A DNA stretch of 64,000 nucleotides, taken from assembly GCF_000219625.1 (NCBI RefSeq), contig NC_018214.1, positions 1,736,001 through 1,800,000 on the forward strand. Reading direction: 5' to 3'. Shown here one piece after another: positions 51,927-63,394 of the stretch (position 1 is the first letter of the stretch; every line of letters begins with the position of its first letter). The notes beneath the pieces are model-generated. The model did not search any database, was not told the origin of the DNA, and worked only from the letters and a program-made list of their open reading frames with translations. The position numbers and the translations under genes were made by a program. The stretch comes from Zymoseptoria tritici IPO323. Taxonomy: Eukaryota > Ascomycota > Dothideomycetes > Mycosphaerellales > Mycosphaerellaceae.

Positions 51927-54353
51927 CTACGCCACACCCAACTCCTTGTAGAAAGCATCACTACTCGGCTCCCTCCCCAGGAATCCCTTCAAGGTCTCCA
52001 TCTCGTCCTGACTGCCACCCTTCTCCAGCACTCCATGTCGATATCTTCGTCCCTGCTCCCCGTTCATCGGATCCTTAGCAAACACCGTCTGGAACATGTC
52101 CGCCGAGTACACCTGACTGCTCAGATAACCGTAGTAACCCGCATCGTACCCGCCCATGAGATGTCCAAAAGTGGCCTGGCCGGAACCCCACGAATACGGC
52201 TCACCGAGTGCCTCTGGGCCATCGATCTTGGAGATGTCGTGGCGGAGCTTATTGTACGTAGTCGAAGCGTCAAGGTTCTCAACGTCCGAGTGAGACTTTG
52301 GCTCGTGGACCGTCATGTCAAACATGCCGAAGTGTAGTTGGCGGAGGTTGAAGAGCGCGTCGTTAATGTGGCGGGTGCTGACGATGGACTTGATCAAGCT
52401 GTCGGGCATAGACTCCGAGGGCTGCTTGGTGTCCTTTCCGGCGGACGCTTTCCATGCTTCGGTGTATTCGGGTGTGAGGTAGGACCAGTGTTTAGAAAGG
52501 GACTTGATCTGCGAGGGAGTCCAGCACCAGTTCTCGAGCATTTGGGAGGGCGCTTCGACGAAATCGCGGACGGTGTTGGTGCCGTGGAAGCGAGAGTATG
52601 TGGTACGTGAGACTAAATCGTGGATGCCGTGGCCGAGCTCATGGAAAAGAGTGACGACTTCGTCGTGTTTGAGGAGGGAGGGTTTCTTCGGTGTGGGCTT
52701 GCTGAAGTTGCACACGAGAGCAGTGGCAGGGTAGCGCCGAGTGCCGTTCTCTTGAATGAAGCCGGGTTGGAGGTTGAAGTTGGCGGCGTGGCCATACTTG
52801 CCCTCGCGAGGGAATAAGTCGAGATAAAGGTAGCCTACAAATCCGCTGCCTTCACCTGCGTCATCCCAGACGGAGAAGACTTGCACTTCGGGATGCCACA
52901 CAATGTCATCGCCCTTGCCGGTCTCGGAGATCTGATCGCGGTGCTCGCCCTTGACTTCGACGAATTGCAGACCGAAGAGCTGCTCGAAAATGTCGAGCAT
53001 TCCGCTGATGGAGGTCTGCAGAGGGAAATATTCGGCAATAGTGTGTTGATCGAGCTGGTAGTCCTTCTCGAGCATGAGGGTGTCGTAGAAGCGGTGATCC
53101 CACAAGAAGTAGTGGTCAGCATTCCCAGTTTGAGCTTTTTTCAGCTCCTTCAACTTCTCAATCTCCTTCAGTCCACCAGGTGCAAGGCGCTGCTTGAGGT
53201 CTCCGAGGAAGTCATCGACAGTCTTTGGTGTTTTTGCCATCTTGTCCTCAATCCTGAATGTGGCGTGGTTTGAGTATCCCAACAGACGAGCGCCTTCATC
53301 ACGTAGAGTGATGGTCTCCTTGAACAAAGCCACATTGTCGGGACACTTGTTCTCATTCGCGATGAAGACTTGCTTGCGGACCTCCTCATCCTTGCAGTAC
53401 TTCAACACCGGGAAGAGGTCCGGGTATTTGAATGTCAGCCAGACCTTGCCCTCCGATGGTGTACCGTCCTTCCCCTTCATCAGGCCATCCACGACATCAG
53501 CCGGCACTCCATCGAGCTGCTTTGTTGTCAACCACAACCCGCCCTTCTCCTCATTGAGGTTCTTCTGGAAGGCAATTCCCAGCTCTGACAGTCTCTTCTT
53601 GATCTCCTTGAATCGATCCCGATCAGGTCCTGCCGGAATTCCCAATCCCATGCGAATGTAGCTCTTGTGATCCTTCTCCAGCAGTCTCCGGCTCTCCGCA
53701 TCCAGCTTCTCATCATCCTTCTGCTTCTTGTACGATGCGTCCACCAGCTTGAAGATATCCTCCCTCATCGCCGACTCAATGCCAAACTCATCCATCAACT
53801 TCTCCGCTTCCGTTGAAGCATCACGAGTCTTTTGATCGGTCGAGACAGCTTGGTAGAATCCGATGATGTGCGTTTCCAATGACATGGCATTGTCGTCACG
53901 TGCGAAGAGTAGACCGACATTGTTGAAGTTGGCTGTGTCCACCGTCACCTCCTTGACGATCTTGTCTTGCAATGCCTTGTTCTGATCGAGGATTCGCTTC
54001 GTGTCGAAGATGATGGTCTCGGGAGTGTGAGTGAAGAGCGGCGGTGCTTGCGGAGGCTTCTTGAATTTCGAACCCATAATGGTGGATGTGGTGATCGGTC
54101 GGTGCGGGTAGTTGAAGGTGGGTACTTTGACCTGAAAGACGAGAGCTCGAAGACGAGGGATGGTGTTGTAGATGGCCACGATTGCGATGAGGACGAGGAC
54201 GAAGAGGAGGAGTGGACGCCGGAGAAGGGCGGAGCGTTTGGTGTGTAGTGGGGGAGCCAGCGTTGCCTTTTGACCGTTTCGAGTTCGAGATGGCCGTTTG
54301 TTTGCTGGGATGTGCGTGGGAATGGCGGTCGATGATGCCGAGTCGGGTTCCAT
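51927..54353 (-). CDS. M3 family metallopeptidase (thimet oligopeptidase/saccharolysin-like)
   Basis: Single exon of 808 residues from ATG 54353. Thimet-type oligopeptidases cleave short peptides in the cytosol and mitochondrial intermembrane space. The catalytic zinc site is HELGHGIH (His571, Glu572, His575), with the third ligand Glu600 in DFVEAPSQMLENW. Typical flanks are seen: SGFVGYLYLDLFPREGKYGH, GTRRYPATALVCNFSKP and GYDAGYYGYLSSQVYSADMF. Before the peptidase domain lies an N-terminal extension with a basic region and one hydrophobic segment, RPLLLFVLVLIAIVAIYNTI, at about residues 46-65. A second in-frame ATG at 54077 (MGSKFKKPPQAPPLFTHTP) matches the usual soluble start, so the long form may be an anchored or imported isoform, or the upstream part is leader. 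Confidence 0.93.
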   Translation of the reverse strand: MEPDSASSTAIPTHIPANKRPSRTRNGQKATLAPPLHTKRSALLRRPLLLFVLVLIAIVAIYNTIPRLRALVFQVKVPTFNYPHRPITTSTIMGSKFKKPPQAPPLFTHTPETIIFDTKRILDQNKALQDKIVKEVTVDTANFNNVGLLFARDDNAMSLETHIIGFYQAVSTDQKTRDASTEAEKLMDEFGIESAMREDIFKLVDASYKKQKDDEKLDAESRRLLEKDHKSYIRMGLGIPAGPDRDRFKEIKKRLSELGIAFQKNLNEEKGGLWLTTKQLDGVPADVVDGLMKGKDGTPSEGKVWLTFKYPDLFPVLKYCKDEEVRKQVFIANENKCPDNVALFKETITLRDEGARLLGYSNHATFRIEDKMAKTPKTVDDFLGDLKQRLAPGGLKEIEKLKELKKAQTGNADHYFLWDHRFYDTLMLEKDYQLDQHTIAEYFPLQTSISGMLDIFEQLFGLQFVEVKGEHRDQISETGKGDDIVWHPEVQVFSVWDDAGEGSGFVGYLYLDLFPREGKYGHAANFNLQPGFIQENGTRRYPATALVCNFSKPTPKKPSLLKHDEVVTLFHELGHGIHDLVSRTTYSRFHGTNTVRDFVEAPSQMLENWCWTPSQIKSLSKHWSYLTPEYTEAWKASAGKDTKQPSESMPDSLIKSIVSTRHINDALFNLRQLHFGMFDMTVHEPKSHSDVENLDASTTYNKLRHDISKIDGPEALGEPYSWGSGQATFGHLMGGYDAGYYGYLSSQVYSADMFQTVFAKDPMNGEQGRRYRHGVLEKGGSQDEMETLKGFLGREPSSDAFYKELGVA

Positions 54354-54870
54354 CAGATCAGGAGCTGAAGCTGACGGACACCAGCGGGAGGATCTGGAGG
54401 GGTTGCTCAGAGAACGGCGGTGACGACCAAGGACCACGACATGACTGTACGACAAGCACAAATACAACTGTCAATGATGAAAAAGACACATGCACATCGT
54501 AAGATTGATCGACTACATGCGTTTCCCGGTCGATAGTGTTGCATGCAGATGCAGGTGTTTCGGCCTGCATGTCATGAGGGTGAGATTCACAGCTCACGCC
54601 AGGTAGTTCTAAGGTCACTCTCGGGAATCCATGAAGCTGTCGATGCCTGGCAACAAAGCACCGCGCTCCATTCTGGTTATAATAGACTGGAGTGCAAGTT
54701 ATTATCTACTATATTAGCTTTATAACGGAAATAGCTCCTAATATATATATATATAGTAGTAGAGACAATAGCCCTATTCCGCTATAAGATAGTAATAACG
54801 AGTAAGTATTTCTTTAGATTTAATAATTTATAAGAATCTATTTAGATATACTAATATATACCTAGCCTAT
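54354..54870. other. upstream flank of the M3 peptidase gene grading into repeat DNA
   Basis: Normal composition until about 54,660, then AT-rich RIP-type sequence up to the first LTR at 54,871. No gene seen. Confidence 0.45.
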
Positions 54871-55035
54871 TATTACGGCTTAATAAAAGATAGACGTAAT
54901 TCTAATAATTCGGTAAATAGATAAGTTTATATATAATACTATAGAATAGAGTCTAAGAAGGACTCGAAGAAATATAGAAATAGTTATAGCCTTAGGTATC
55001 TACCTCGGAGGTAGGTACGGAGACCGGCTATAATA
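54871..55035 (-). repeat. 3' LTR of the minus-strand Gypsy element
   Basis: It is homologous over its whole length to 62899-63062 and 63231-63394. On the minus strand it follows the purine tract at about 55,036-55,052. Confidence 0.8.
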
Positions 55036-55869
55036 CTACCCCTCCCCTACTCTTTAAGAGCGAGAGGCTCGCGAGTATAGTAAAGGTATAGTAAGTACGA
55101 CCTTTAGTATATATATAATATTATATATCTAGCGATAGTATAGTATTATAATAGTAGTATACGGAGCGCTAACTAGTTTAATAGTATAGTAGTAACGCTC
55201 GTAGTAGATTAGTAAGATAGTAGTATAATAGAGATTACGACTAATAATAACGTAATAGGTAAGTATAGTAGTACGAATATCTAAAACTTATAGAAATAAA
55301 TAGAAACGCTAAATCCGAGGAGAAACCCTTAGCTAATAAGGGGCTAGAGAACTCCTTAAGTTTTAGTAGGTATTATAGTAGTCGATTCCGTTTAGTATTA
55401 TTTAGTTAGTATATTTAGTTAGTATATTTAGTTAGTATTACTTAGTCGGTATCGTCTAGTACTATTATATTAGTCTAATAGCTTAGCTATATCTATTATT
55501 AAGTATACTATAGGCTAACCTCTATCTATAGTAACTACCTAAGAAGTAGGCTCGCGTTACTCTAATAGTTAACTAGCGTAGGCTTAGCAATATCTATATA
55601 CGGCCGAAGCTAACTATAAGAGTAAGGTAAGTAAACGTATACTATAGACCTCCGTATAAGTACGGCGCTTTAGGTTATAGGTCGGTCGCTAATAAGACTT
55701 ATCCTAAGTAACGAGTCTTATTTAGTTTCTAACCTTATAGCGGTCTAAAGGCAACTTAAATAGACAACCTAGGGTAGTTATAATAGAAGTTAGCTACTAT
55801 AGCGGTAGTATACTTAACGATACTCTTAGTAGGCTCCTATATAGCCTCTAACCTTAGATATTCTTTCTA

Positions 55870-58800
55870 GTGTATAAGGTATTAAGTACTTAGTAGTAGT
55901 AACTTCTTACTCTTACGACCTAGTACCTTTTATATACGTACGTCTAGGACTTCTTTAACTTCGTATTCCTTATACTTACTATCGCTTCCTACGATAGCTT
56001 CCGCTAGTAGTAGTAGCGCCGGTAATTAACTAAGGAGGGGATTATCGGCGGCTAGTCAAAGTAGGGAGTTATTAAAGATAGTATCGATTTTAAGGTTTAG
56101 CGGTAGCTTAAGGCGACACGTACTAGGCATAACCTTAATAACCTTATAAGGGCTAAGGAGCTTATAATCGAGAGAGATTAATAGTCGCTTTATCTTAATG
56201 TTCTTATAATTTAAGCGTACTATATTACTAACGCGGTAGACTAGGCTAGTATCTTAGTAAAGATTAGCAGCATCTAATTGTCGTAATTACGTAAGGCGGA
56301 GTTCTTAACGTAGGTGTTTATAAAGGTCCTTTATATAACTAGCGAAGTTATAAGCGGCTTTAGTATTAAGACGCTATTAGTAAGGGAGTAAAGGTATATT
56401 AAGTTCGGTGTTAATGTCCGTAAAGTATAGATTACGACCGGTATTAGCGAAGAATAGTAAGACTCCTATAGATACTAAGACGTAATTGTTCGTAGTAAAC
56501 TTAGCGAGAGGTAACTAGTCTACCTAGTCGTTTTAATAGTAAGATACGAAGGATCGGAGGTAAGTCTCTATTATTTTGTTCGTGTTTTCTAACTAGCTAT
56601 TAGTTTTAGGGTAGTATAATAAGGATAGCTTACGCGAGACTCCGAGTATCTTATAGAGTCTTATCTAGAAGGCTAATACGAATTAAGGGCTACGGTTAGA
56701 AATTAAGCTAATAGGAAAGCTATAGCGTAACTAAACGTAGCGGAGAAACATATAAGCGTAGTAGTCGGCTTCTATTAATAAGACGGGGATTAGATAGCGT
56801 TCCTTAGTTATTCGGTTAGTACTAGTTATAATATTATAGTAGGTCGCTAAATCTATATAGCTTTTACTCGGAGGTAGGTTAACTACGAAGTCTATAGTAA
56901 TATTAGTCTATAGTTTAGCCGGTGCCTCTAAAGAGCGTAGGAGGGATTAGTAAGCGAGATTGCTCGGTTTGTTATTATAGTAGCTATGGTTACGTAGATA
57001 CCGACTAATCGACCTAGCTATACGAGGCTAGAAGAAGTAACGGCTTATTAGGTCGAACGTTTTAGCTTAACTAGGGTGTCTAGCTATTAGCGATTCGTAG
57101 TACGAGCGTAGTATCGTCGAGCGTAGGCTAGATTAGTCGTTATCTTCGCTAGGTACGTAGAGGCTCTAAGATCTATATCGGTTACGGACGTATAGTATAC
57201 TATTCTCGGAGCGTACGTCGTCCGTATAGTACTTAATTTTAGATAATAGTAGGATATTAGTAGATCCTTACGTAAGCTAAGAGATAGCGGTACGGACTTC
57301 TACGCCGGCTTAGCTCCGGTAAGTAGCCTAAATAGCTTAAACTAGAGCTAGTAAGGATTCTAGCGTATAGACGAGGAGACTAGATATATTTAGCTAGTAC
57401 CCTACGAGGTACTTTAGTTAAAGGATAGTCTAGTATTAGTACTATAGCCGCGGGTTATCCGGCGACGAGGGGAGGTCTTAAGGTAGGCGTATAAGTACGT
57501 CTACCTTACTATTACTTTTGCTAGAAATAAAGGAGATAGTAAAGTTAAATTATAATAAGAACTCGGCCTAGCGAGCTTACCTTCTATTTAGGACCTTAGT
57601 AGTTATAAAGTGTTTAAGGTTCTTATAATCGGAAAGGACTTTAACTAGTTCGCCGTCGTCTAAGGCGAGCTCCGGTCGCTACTCTTTAAAGGCTTTAATA
57701 ATAGCTATTAGCTCCTTATCGTAGATGTCGTAGTTACCTTCGGCTAGTAATATCTTCTTTAAGAGGTAGGCGACTAGTCGTATAACTCTATTATTCCTAT
57801 ACTAAGAAAGTACGGCTATAGTAACGAAGTCGGAAGCGTTAGTTTCTAGGATAGTTTCGAGCCCTAGTATAAAGTAGGTAAGGACTAGTGCTTTCGTAAA
57901 GCGGAGCTTTATCTCGTCGAAGGCCTATTAACATTATAGCGTCTAGGAGAATAGTAGGTATCGAGACTTCGTAGATAGAAGTTTAGCCTATAGGTCTCGA
58001 TCCGGATCTAAGGGGATTATATACGTAAGGGCTATTAACGGTACGGCTAGCTTTAAGAACTTCTTAATAAAGCGGCGGTAGAAGTTAGTAAATCTAAGGA
58101 ATAACTAAACGTCCTTTACGTAGGTAGGGGTTTCCTATACTTAGACGGTAGCGACCTTCTTAGGGTCTATACTAATGCCGTCTTTACTAATAATAAGGCT
58201 AAGGTATTTAGTCTCTTAGACGAAGAACTTAGACTTCTTAATATCGATAGGGAGTCCGGCGGCATAGAGCCTATTAATAACGAGTCGGACGTACTTCTTA
58301 TACTCCTAGAGGCTGTCGCTAAAGATAAGAACATTATCGAGGTAAGCTAAGTAGAAGTCGTCTAGGTATTTATATAGCGAGTAGTTAATTACTACTTAAA
58401 AGGTACTTAGTACGTTATATAGACTAAATAGTATAGCTAGACATTTAAACTAACTATAGCGCGTAGTAAAGGCGGTTTTATATTTATCTCCCTTAGTAAT
58501 ACGTATTTAGTTAAAAGTAGTAATAATATCTAGTTTCGTAAAGTATTTCTTAGAGCTAAGGTAAGTAAGGGTATCTTAAACGAGTAGTATTAGATATCGG
58601 TTCTTAACGGTTATAGCGTTAAGAGCCCTATAATTAATATAGACTCGTAATCTACCGCCTAGTTTATAGACGACGATAACTAGAGTAGCTACTTCGGAGG
58701 TTATAGGACGAATTATCTCCTTAGCGAGTATATCGTTAACCTACTTCTTTAGAGCATCCTCTTCCTATCCGGAAAGGTAGTACGGACGGCGGAAGGAAAG

Positions 58801-59700
58801 TAATATACCTAGCTAGAGCTCGATATAGTAATCTATACCGTCCTTATAAGGGGATAGCGTATCGGCTTCCTCGCGACTAAAGGCGTAAGCGAGGTCTTAT
58901 AAGTATTTCGGAAGTTTCTTAACGGCGTTAGCGGTTATAGATTTAGATCTAGCTATAAACTTCTCGTAGTCTTCGACGGTTATAGCGTATACCGATGTTT
59001 AGTTTCTAGAGGGTAATAACTAGTAAGTAAAGACTTTAGCGTCGGGGTAGTAAGATATAAGCTCGATAGCGCGAGCGCTAATCTTAAGTAGGTTAATTAG
59101 TTTTGTAGTACCAATGTCCTTAATACCTATAGTAGGTAGCTCGAGGCTACGTTCTACGAGGACCTCTAGTTATAGTACATTAGGATGTCGTATTATAGGT
59201 TCTACGTAGTTATAATTAATAGATTATAACGAGATTACTTCGCCCTTATTATAGTAAGTAGTACGGTGTTTAGCGACGAACGCGAGTCGACCGGTAGACT
59301 AGTAGATCTAGGGTTCGTACCGTAAGAGCTACGGTATTCTAAGGACAATATCGTATTATAGGTTAGCGACATATATTAGAGACTATTCGTAGTAACCGTT
59401 AAGTTCGAGGTTAACTATTATATAGTAAGTAATCCGTTTAGAGGTTAGTATACTATTAGCGAGGCCGAGTAACTAAGAGGCGGCGAGAGGAAACCGTAGT
59501 AATTTATTTGCTACTATAGTAGCGTTACTAATAAAATTAGCGTTAGCGCTATTGTCTAGATATACCTTTACTTTATAGCGTAGAAGTCTAGCGGCGAACA
59601 CGATATAAGGCTCGACTAGTAGATCTTATCCTATTCCCTCGTAGTAGAGTAAGTAGTATAGCGAGGCTTAGGATACTAAGAGCTATTAAATGCTAATAGA
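55870..59700 (-). pseudogene. pol relic of the minus-strand Gypsy element, with C-terminal chromodomain
   Basis: Minus-strand frame from about 59,700. Protease-like VYLDNSANANFIS (Asp-Ser now Asn-Ser). RT with LGGRLRVYINYRALNAITVK, then FYLAYLDNVLIFS at 58347-58330, whose active-site second Asp reads Asn by G-to-A change. RNase H with YDIYDKELIAIIKAFKE. Integrase with ITIDFVVNLPPSKSYIDLAT. Then LLSPYKVIKVMPSTCRLKLP and a chromodomain-like YEVKEVLDVRI near 55,960. Chromodomains target integration to heterochromatin in intact chromoviruses. Dead copy. Confidence 0.8.
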
Positions 59701-59849
59701 GCGAAGTCCGCCTACTTCCTAGCCGAAGTAGCGGACGTTCTATTTCCCGCTTCGTCGTTAGAGTTAGAGCTTAACTTAGTCTCGATTTAGGCTAGGTTAG
59801 CGGATAGACGAGGACCCTAAGTACTCTTACTATTAAACCCCTTTATTAG

Positions 59850-61698
59850 GTATACGTTATCTTAAGGGAGGTAGCTAATCTCGCGGTAGCGGAAATAATA
59901 GCCTTCCTTATAGAACTTAGTACGTTCTAAGTCGGTAAGGCGAGCGAGATTCTTATATTCGTCGGTAAGTACCTTAGGACGAGAAGAGGTTATAGCGGAG
60001 ACTAATATACTTAAAGTATTTAATCGAGGCTTAGATAATCTAGAGGATTTAGAGGATCTACCGCGCTTAGATCTACGGTCCTTAGTGTCGTTTAGGTACG
60101 AACTAGAGACCTTAGCGAGTAGGTAGACATTATTAAGCTACTCGAGGTCGATTTCGAGATTCTCGCATTACTTAACGAGTGCTTCCGGTGTCTTAATAGG
60201 TACACCGTCCGCTAGTTTTACGCGGTAGCGCTTATTAAGCTTGTTCTTAAGCTCGAATAGTTTAGTATCTACTAACTAGGTAATATAGGCGCGTAGAAGA
60301 GTATATTTACGAAAGAACTCCGTAAATAACTACTTCTCGCCTTACTTAAGGATAGTTATAGCGTTTTAAGCCTTACTAGTACGGTTGTTCTCTACGTAGC
60401 GTCCGTCTATCTATCTAAATATAGTATCGAGAGACTAGAAGTTTATAGCGGTAGGGATTTCTATATAGTTAAGTATAGAAGGAACTCGTAGTTTAAGTAT
60501 ATCCTAGATAGACCCTACGGTACATAAGTGTACGAAGGCTAGGGAGTCTATAACTAACCGAAATCGAGTAGTAGCGAGCTTTACTTCTACGGCTCTAAGC
60601 TAGCGAGGATAGCTTAGTCTATCTAACTCGTTCGTAAATACTTCTAGTAGAGGTACGCCTTTATTAGTATAGTAAGAGTCGAGTAGTATTAGATTAATCC
60701 GGGCGTTAGTTGTTACGGTAGAGTCCTAGGTAGTAGGAGTGCCTCCGCGATTTAAGCGGCGGTTTAAACGACGGTTATCGCGGCGGTTATTACGACGATT
60801 ATTATAGTAGTCGTTATTAAAGTCTAAGCCGTCTAAGATATTAGAGGGGAATCTAGCTCCGGAGCGATAGCTATATCGACGTAGTAGTAGTAGTAGTAGT
60901 CCTATAAGACCGGTTACTAGAAGGCTAGCCCTACGCTTAATAGAGCGGGAGCGTAAGAATCTCCTACTACGGTAGGTCAATCTAGAGAAGGTAACTACGT
61001 TAATATTCTTCTTAAGCTACTTCTCGAGGGAGCTAAAAGTCGCTCGTAAGTCGGCTTCGCGTTACGTAGAGCCTTTAGCGGTAGCGATAATAGCCTAGCT
61101 TTCCTTAACGACTACGGTATATCCGGTAAGTCGCTTTTAGAGCTTCGCGATTTCCTTCTCGCGTAGCTTAATAGTATTATACTATTAGTTAGCTTAACCG
61201 TAATACTTATTAGCTTCCTTATTAGAGTTATAGGTCTTACGGGCATTAACCTTATCGTCCTAGTTAAGGACTTCTTATATTTCCTAGATAGCCTTACCTA
61301 TAATTTAGAGTTGTTCCTTTTAAATACTAAAGCTTTCCTTAAGTATGCCTTCGTTCTAGAGAGCTTTAGCGAATCTACTATAGATATAGCCTACTAAGTA
61401 GTAGGAAAGCTTTAGATTCTTAGCGGTAAAACTAGTAAAGCGTATAAGGTCTATATTATTAAGGGCGGTTAGGCTAACGGTAACAGTAGTACTATCTAGC
61501 TCGACTCGGACCTTTAAGTCTTTAGGGTTATTAGAGTTTAGAAACACCTAGCTCTAAAGGAATAATATACTAAGGTCGAATAAGTCGATAGGTATATTAA
61601 CTAGTCCCTTAAGCTTACGACGCCCTAGGTAAGCTAGCCTCTACTTTAGCGTAGACTCCTACTAAGTTTAAGTGTCTACTTCTTCTTCTTCTTCTTTC

Positions 61699-61739
<41 letters not shown>

Positions 61740-62100
61740 AAAGTCCTCCTTATCCTATAAGCGGAAGTCTTTAGGTAGCGTAGAGTAGTAGACTTTTACG
61801 GTAGCGGGCTTAGTAGGGCTCTAAGGGTTATTAGTATTAGAGCTAGTAGCCTTACCGGAGTTTTTAGTATTAGACTTAGAGAAGTTAGAGCGGGCTATCT
61901 TAGATAGGGCTTAAGGAGTCTAAGAAGGTAACGAAGGCGATATTAGTAACGGAGGCTCGGAAGTAGCGATTAATAGAGAGCGGTCGTATCGGTATACGTA
62001 GAAGAGAGGGTTTATCGAGTATCTTCTAGTATAGAAGTAGCGGAGTAGACGTTAGTTAGTTTATAAGGCGATTTATAAGAAGATAGAGGAAACGTTATAC
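59850..62100 (-). pseudogene. gag relic of the minus-strand Gypsy element
   Basis: The minus-strand region upstream of pol has gag-like pieces such as NPKDLKVRVELDSTTVTVSL, IDLIRFTSFTAKNLKLSYYL and, near 59,870-59,920, a decayed zinc-knuckle-like segment (EGYYFRYREI). Lys/Arg- and Ser-rich low-complexity stretches encode the amino-terminal part, including an (ATT)n tract. Boundaries are approximate. Confidence 0.55.
61700..61738 (+). repeat. (TTA)n microsatellite in the gag region
   Basis: About a dozen tandem TTA/ATT triplets, preceded by a CTT-rich stretch (61,680-61,700). Confidence 0.9.
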
Positions 62101-62898
62101 TAGGAGTAGGTATTAGTTAGATACTAGTAGGGCATAAACGAGTTAGTAAGGTTAATAGCTTTAAATAAGAAGTCGATAGAAGTTAGAGGCTTAGTAAGCG
62201 AGTAGTCCGTATATAAGGTACTCGTATAGGTAGAGACTCGGTGCTCGTAAATTCTAATATAACTGTTTATATAGATTACTCGCGGCGGTTAAGAACAAGT
62301 ATCTATCCGTTACTATTATCCTTACTTTATCTAAGACTCTAGTTCTCGTCTAAGGCCTACTCTTTACCTCTTACGTCTATTATTACTTTATTCCTTACGT
62401 CTTCCTTAATTCTATTCTCGTCTAAGACGGGAGCGCGTATACTAGCGAAGTACTAAGGTCGCATAGGAATTTAATATACGCTCTTAGCGGTAAGGAGAAT
62501 ATTCGACTCGCGCGACTAGCGTAGGATAAGAGTCCCGTAGGGTTTTCCGGGTCTAGAGTATATCCGTATACTTATTATCGATTATAGCGTACCTACGTAT
62601 ACGTTTTGTCTAGAGTGCCTAAGTACTATATCTAGCGTACCTACGTATATAGTCGCGTCTAGAGCGCCTCGGTACGCTAATTCTAGAGCGCATCGGTACG
62701 CTATATTCGGTAATGTTCTAGTTAGAGAATAGGTTGTCCTAAAGGTGCTAAGATTAACTCGGAAGTACTACTTAATTCCTAAGACGCTTATAGCTAATAA
62801 GGCGTCTAGTAATATTAATATTACTCCGTAGCTACGTAGTCGATCTATATAGCCGGCCTATACTAGTTCGTTAGTTTATACTTAGGGGTATATAAATA

Positions 62899-63062
62899 TA
62901 TTACGGCTTAATAAAAGAGAGATATAATTTTAATAATTCGGTAAATAGACAAGTTTATATATAATACTATAGAGAGAGTCTAAGAAGGACTCGAAGATAT
63001 ATAGAAATAGTTACGGCCTTAGGTATCTACCTCGGGGGTAGGTACGGAGACCGGCCGTAACA
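62899..63062 (-). repeat. 5' LTR of the minus-strand Gypsy element
   Basis: About 164 bp. On the minus strand it begins TGTTACGGCCGGTCTCCGTA and ends near AAGCCGTAATA. It is a partner of the copy at 54871. Confidence 0.8.
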
Positions 63063-63230
63063 TCCCTTCTAGTATATAAGGTATTAAGCGCTTAGTAGTA
63101 TTAGTTTCTTACTCTTACTCTTACGACCTAGCGCTAAACGAGTACGTAAGTCGAGTATTTCTTTAACCTCGTATTCTTCGTACTCCCTATCGCTTACCGC
63201 GATAGCTTCTACTAGTAGCGGTAGCGCTAG
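63063..63230 (-). mobile_element. orphan pol-end (chromodomain) fragment of a related Gypsy copy
   Basis: This 168-bp piece aligns with 55,862-56,025 of the neighbouring element (shared TATAAGGTATTAAG, TTCTTTAAC, GCGATAGCTTC). It is therefore a second copy of the pol 3' end, trapped between two LTRs. Its remainder is not seen on either side inside the window. Confidence 0.65.
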
Positions 63231-63394
63231 TATTACGGCTTAAATAGAAGGAAGAGACGTAATTCTAATAACTCGGTAAATAGACAAGTTTATATATAAT
63301 ACTATAGAGAGAGTCTAAGAAGGACTCGAAGATATATAGAAATAGTTACGGCCTTAGGTATCTACCTTAAAGGTAGAGAGACTAGCCGTAATAC
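63231..63394 (-). repeat. third LTR of the same family
   Basis: Starts TATTACGGCTTAAATAGAAG and ends GCCGTAATA. To its right is a purine tract on minus (CTTTTAAAGGGGGGGGGAGG), so this is the 3' LTR of another minus-strand element that continues beyond the window. Confidence 0.75.

Larger units (their letters stand above)
54871..63062 (-). mobile_element. Ty3/Gypsy chromovirus-type LTR retrotransposon, 8.2 kb, heavily RIP-mutated
   Basis: Two LTRs of about 165 bp lie at 54871-55035 (3' LTR on the minus strand) and 62899-63062 (5' LTR), sharing TATTACGGCTTAATAAAAGA and AATAGACAAGTTTATATATA. In minus orientation a purine tract (AGGGGAGGGG) precedes the 3' LTR. Internal order on minus is gag, protease, RT, RNase H, integrase, then a chromodomain-like end, the chromovirus layout. 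Every coding frame is riddled with TAG/TAA. The LTRs are very AT-rich and decayed, suggesting an older insertion than the 33.6-kb Gypsy. Confidence 0.85.
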
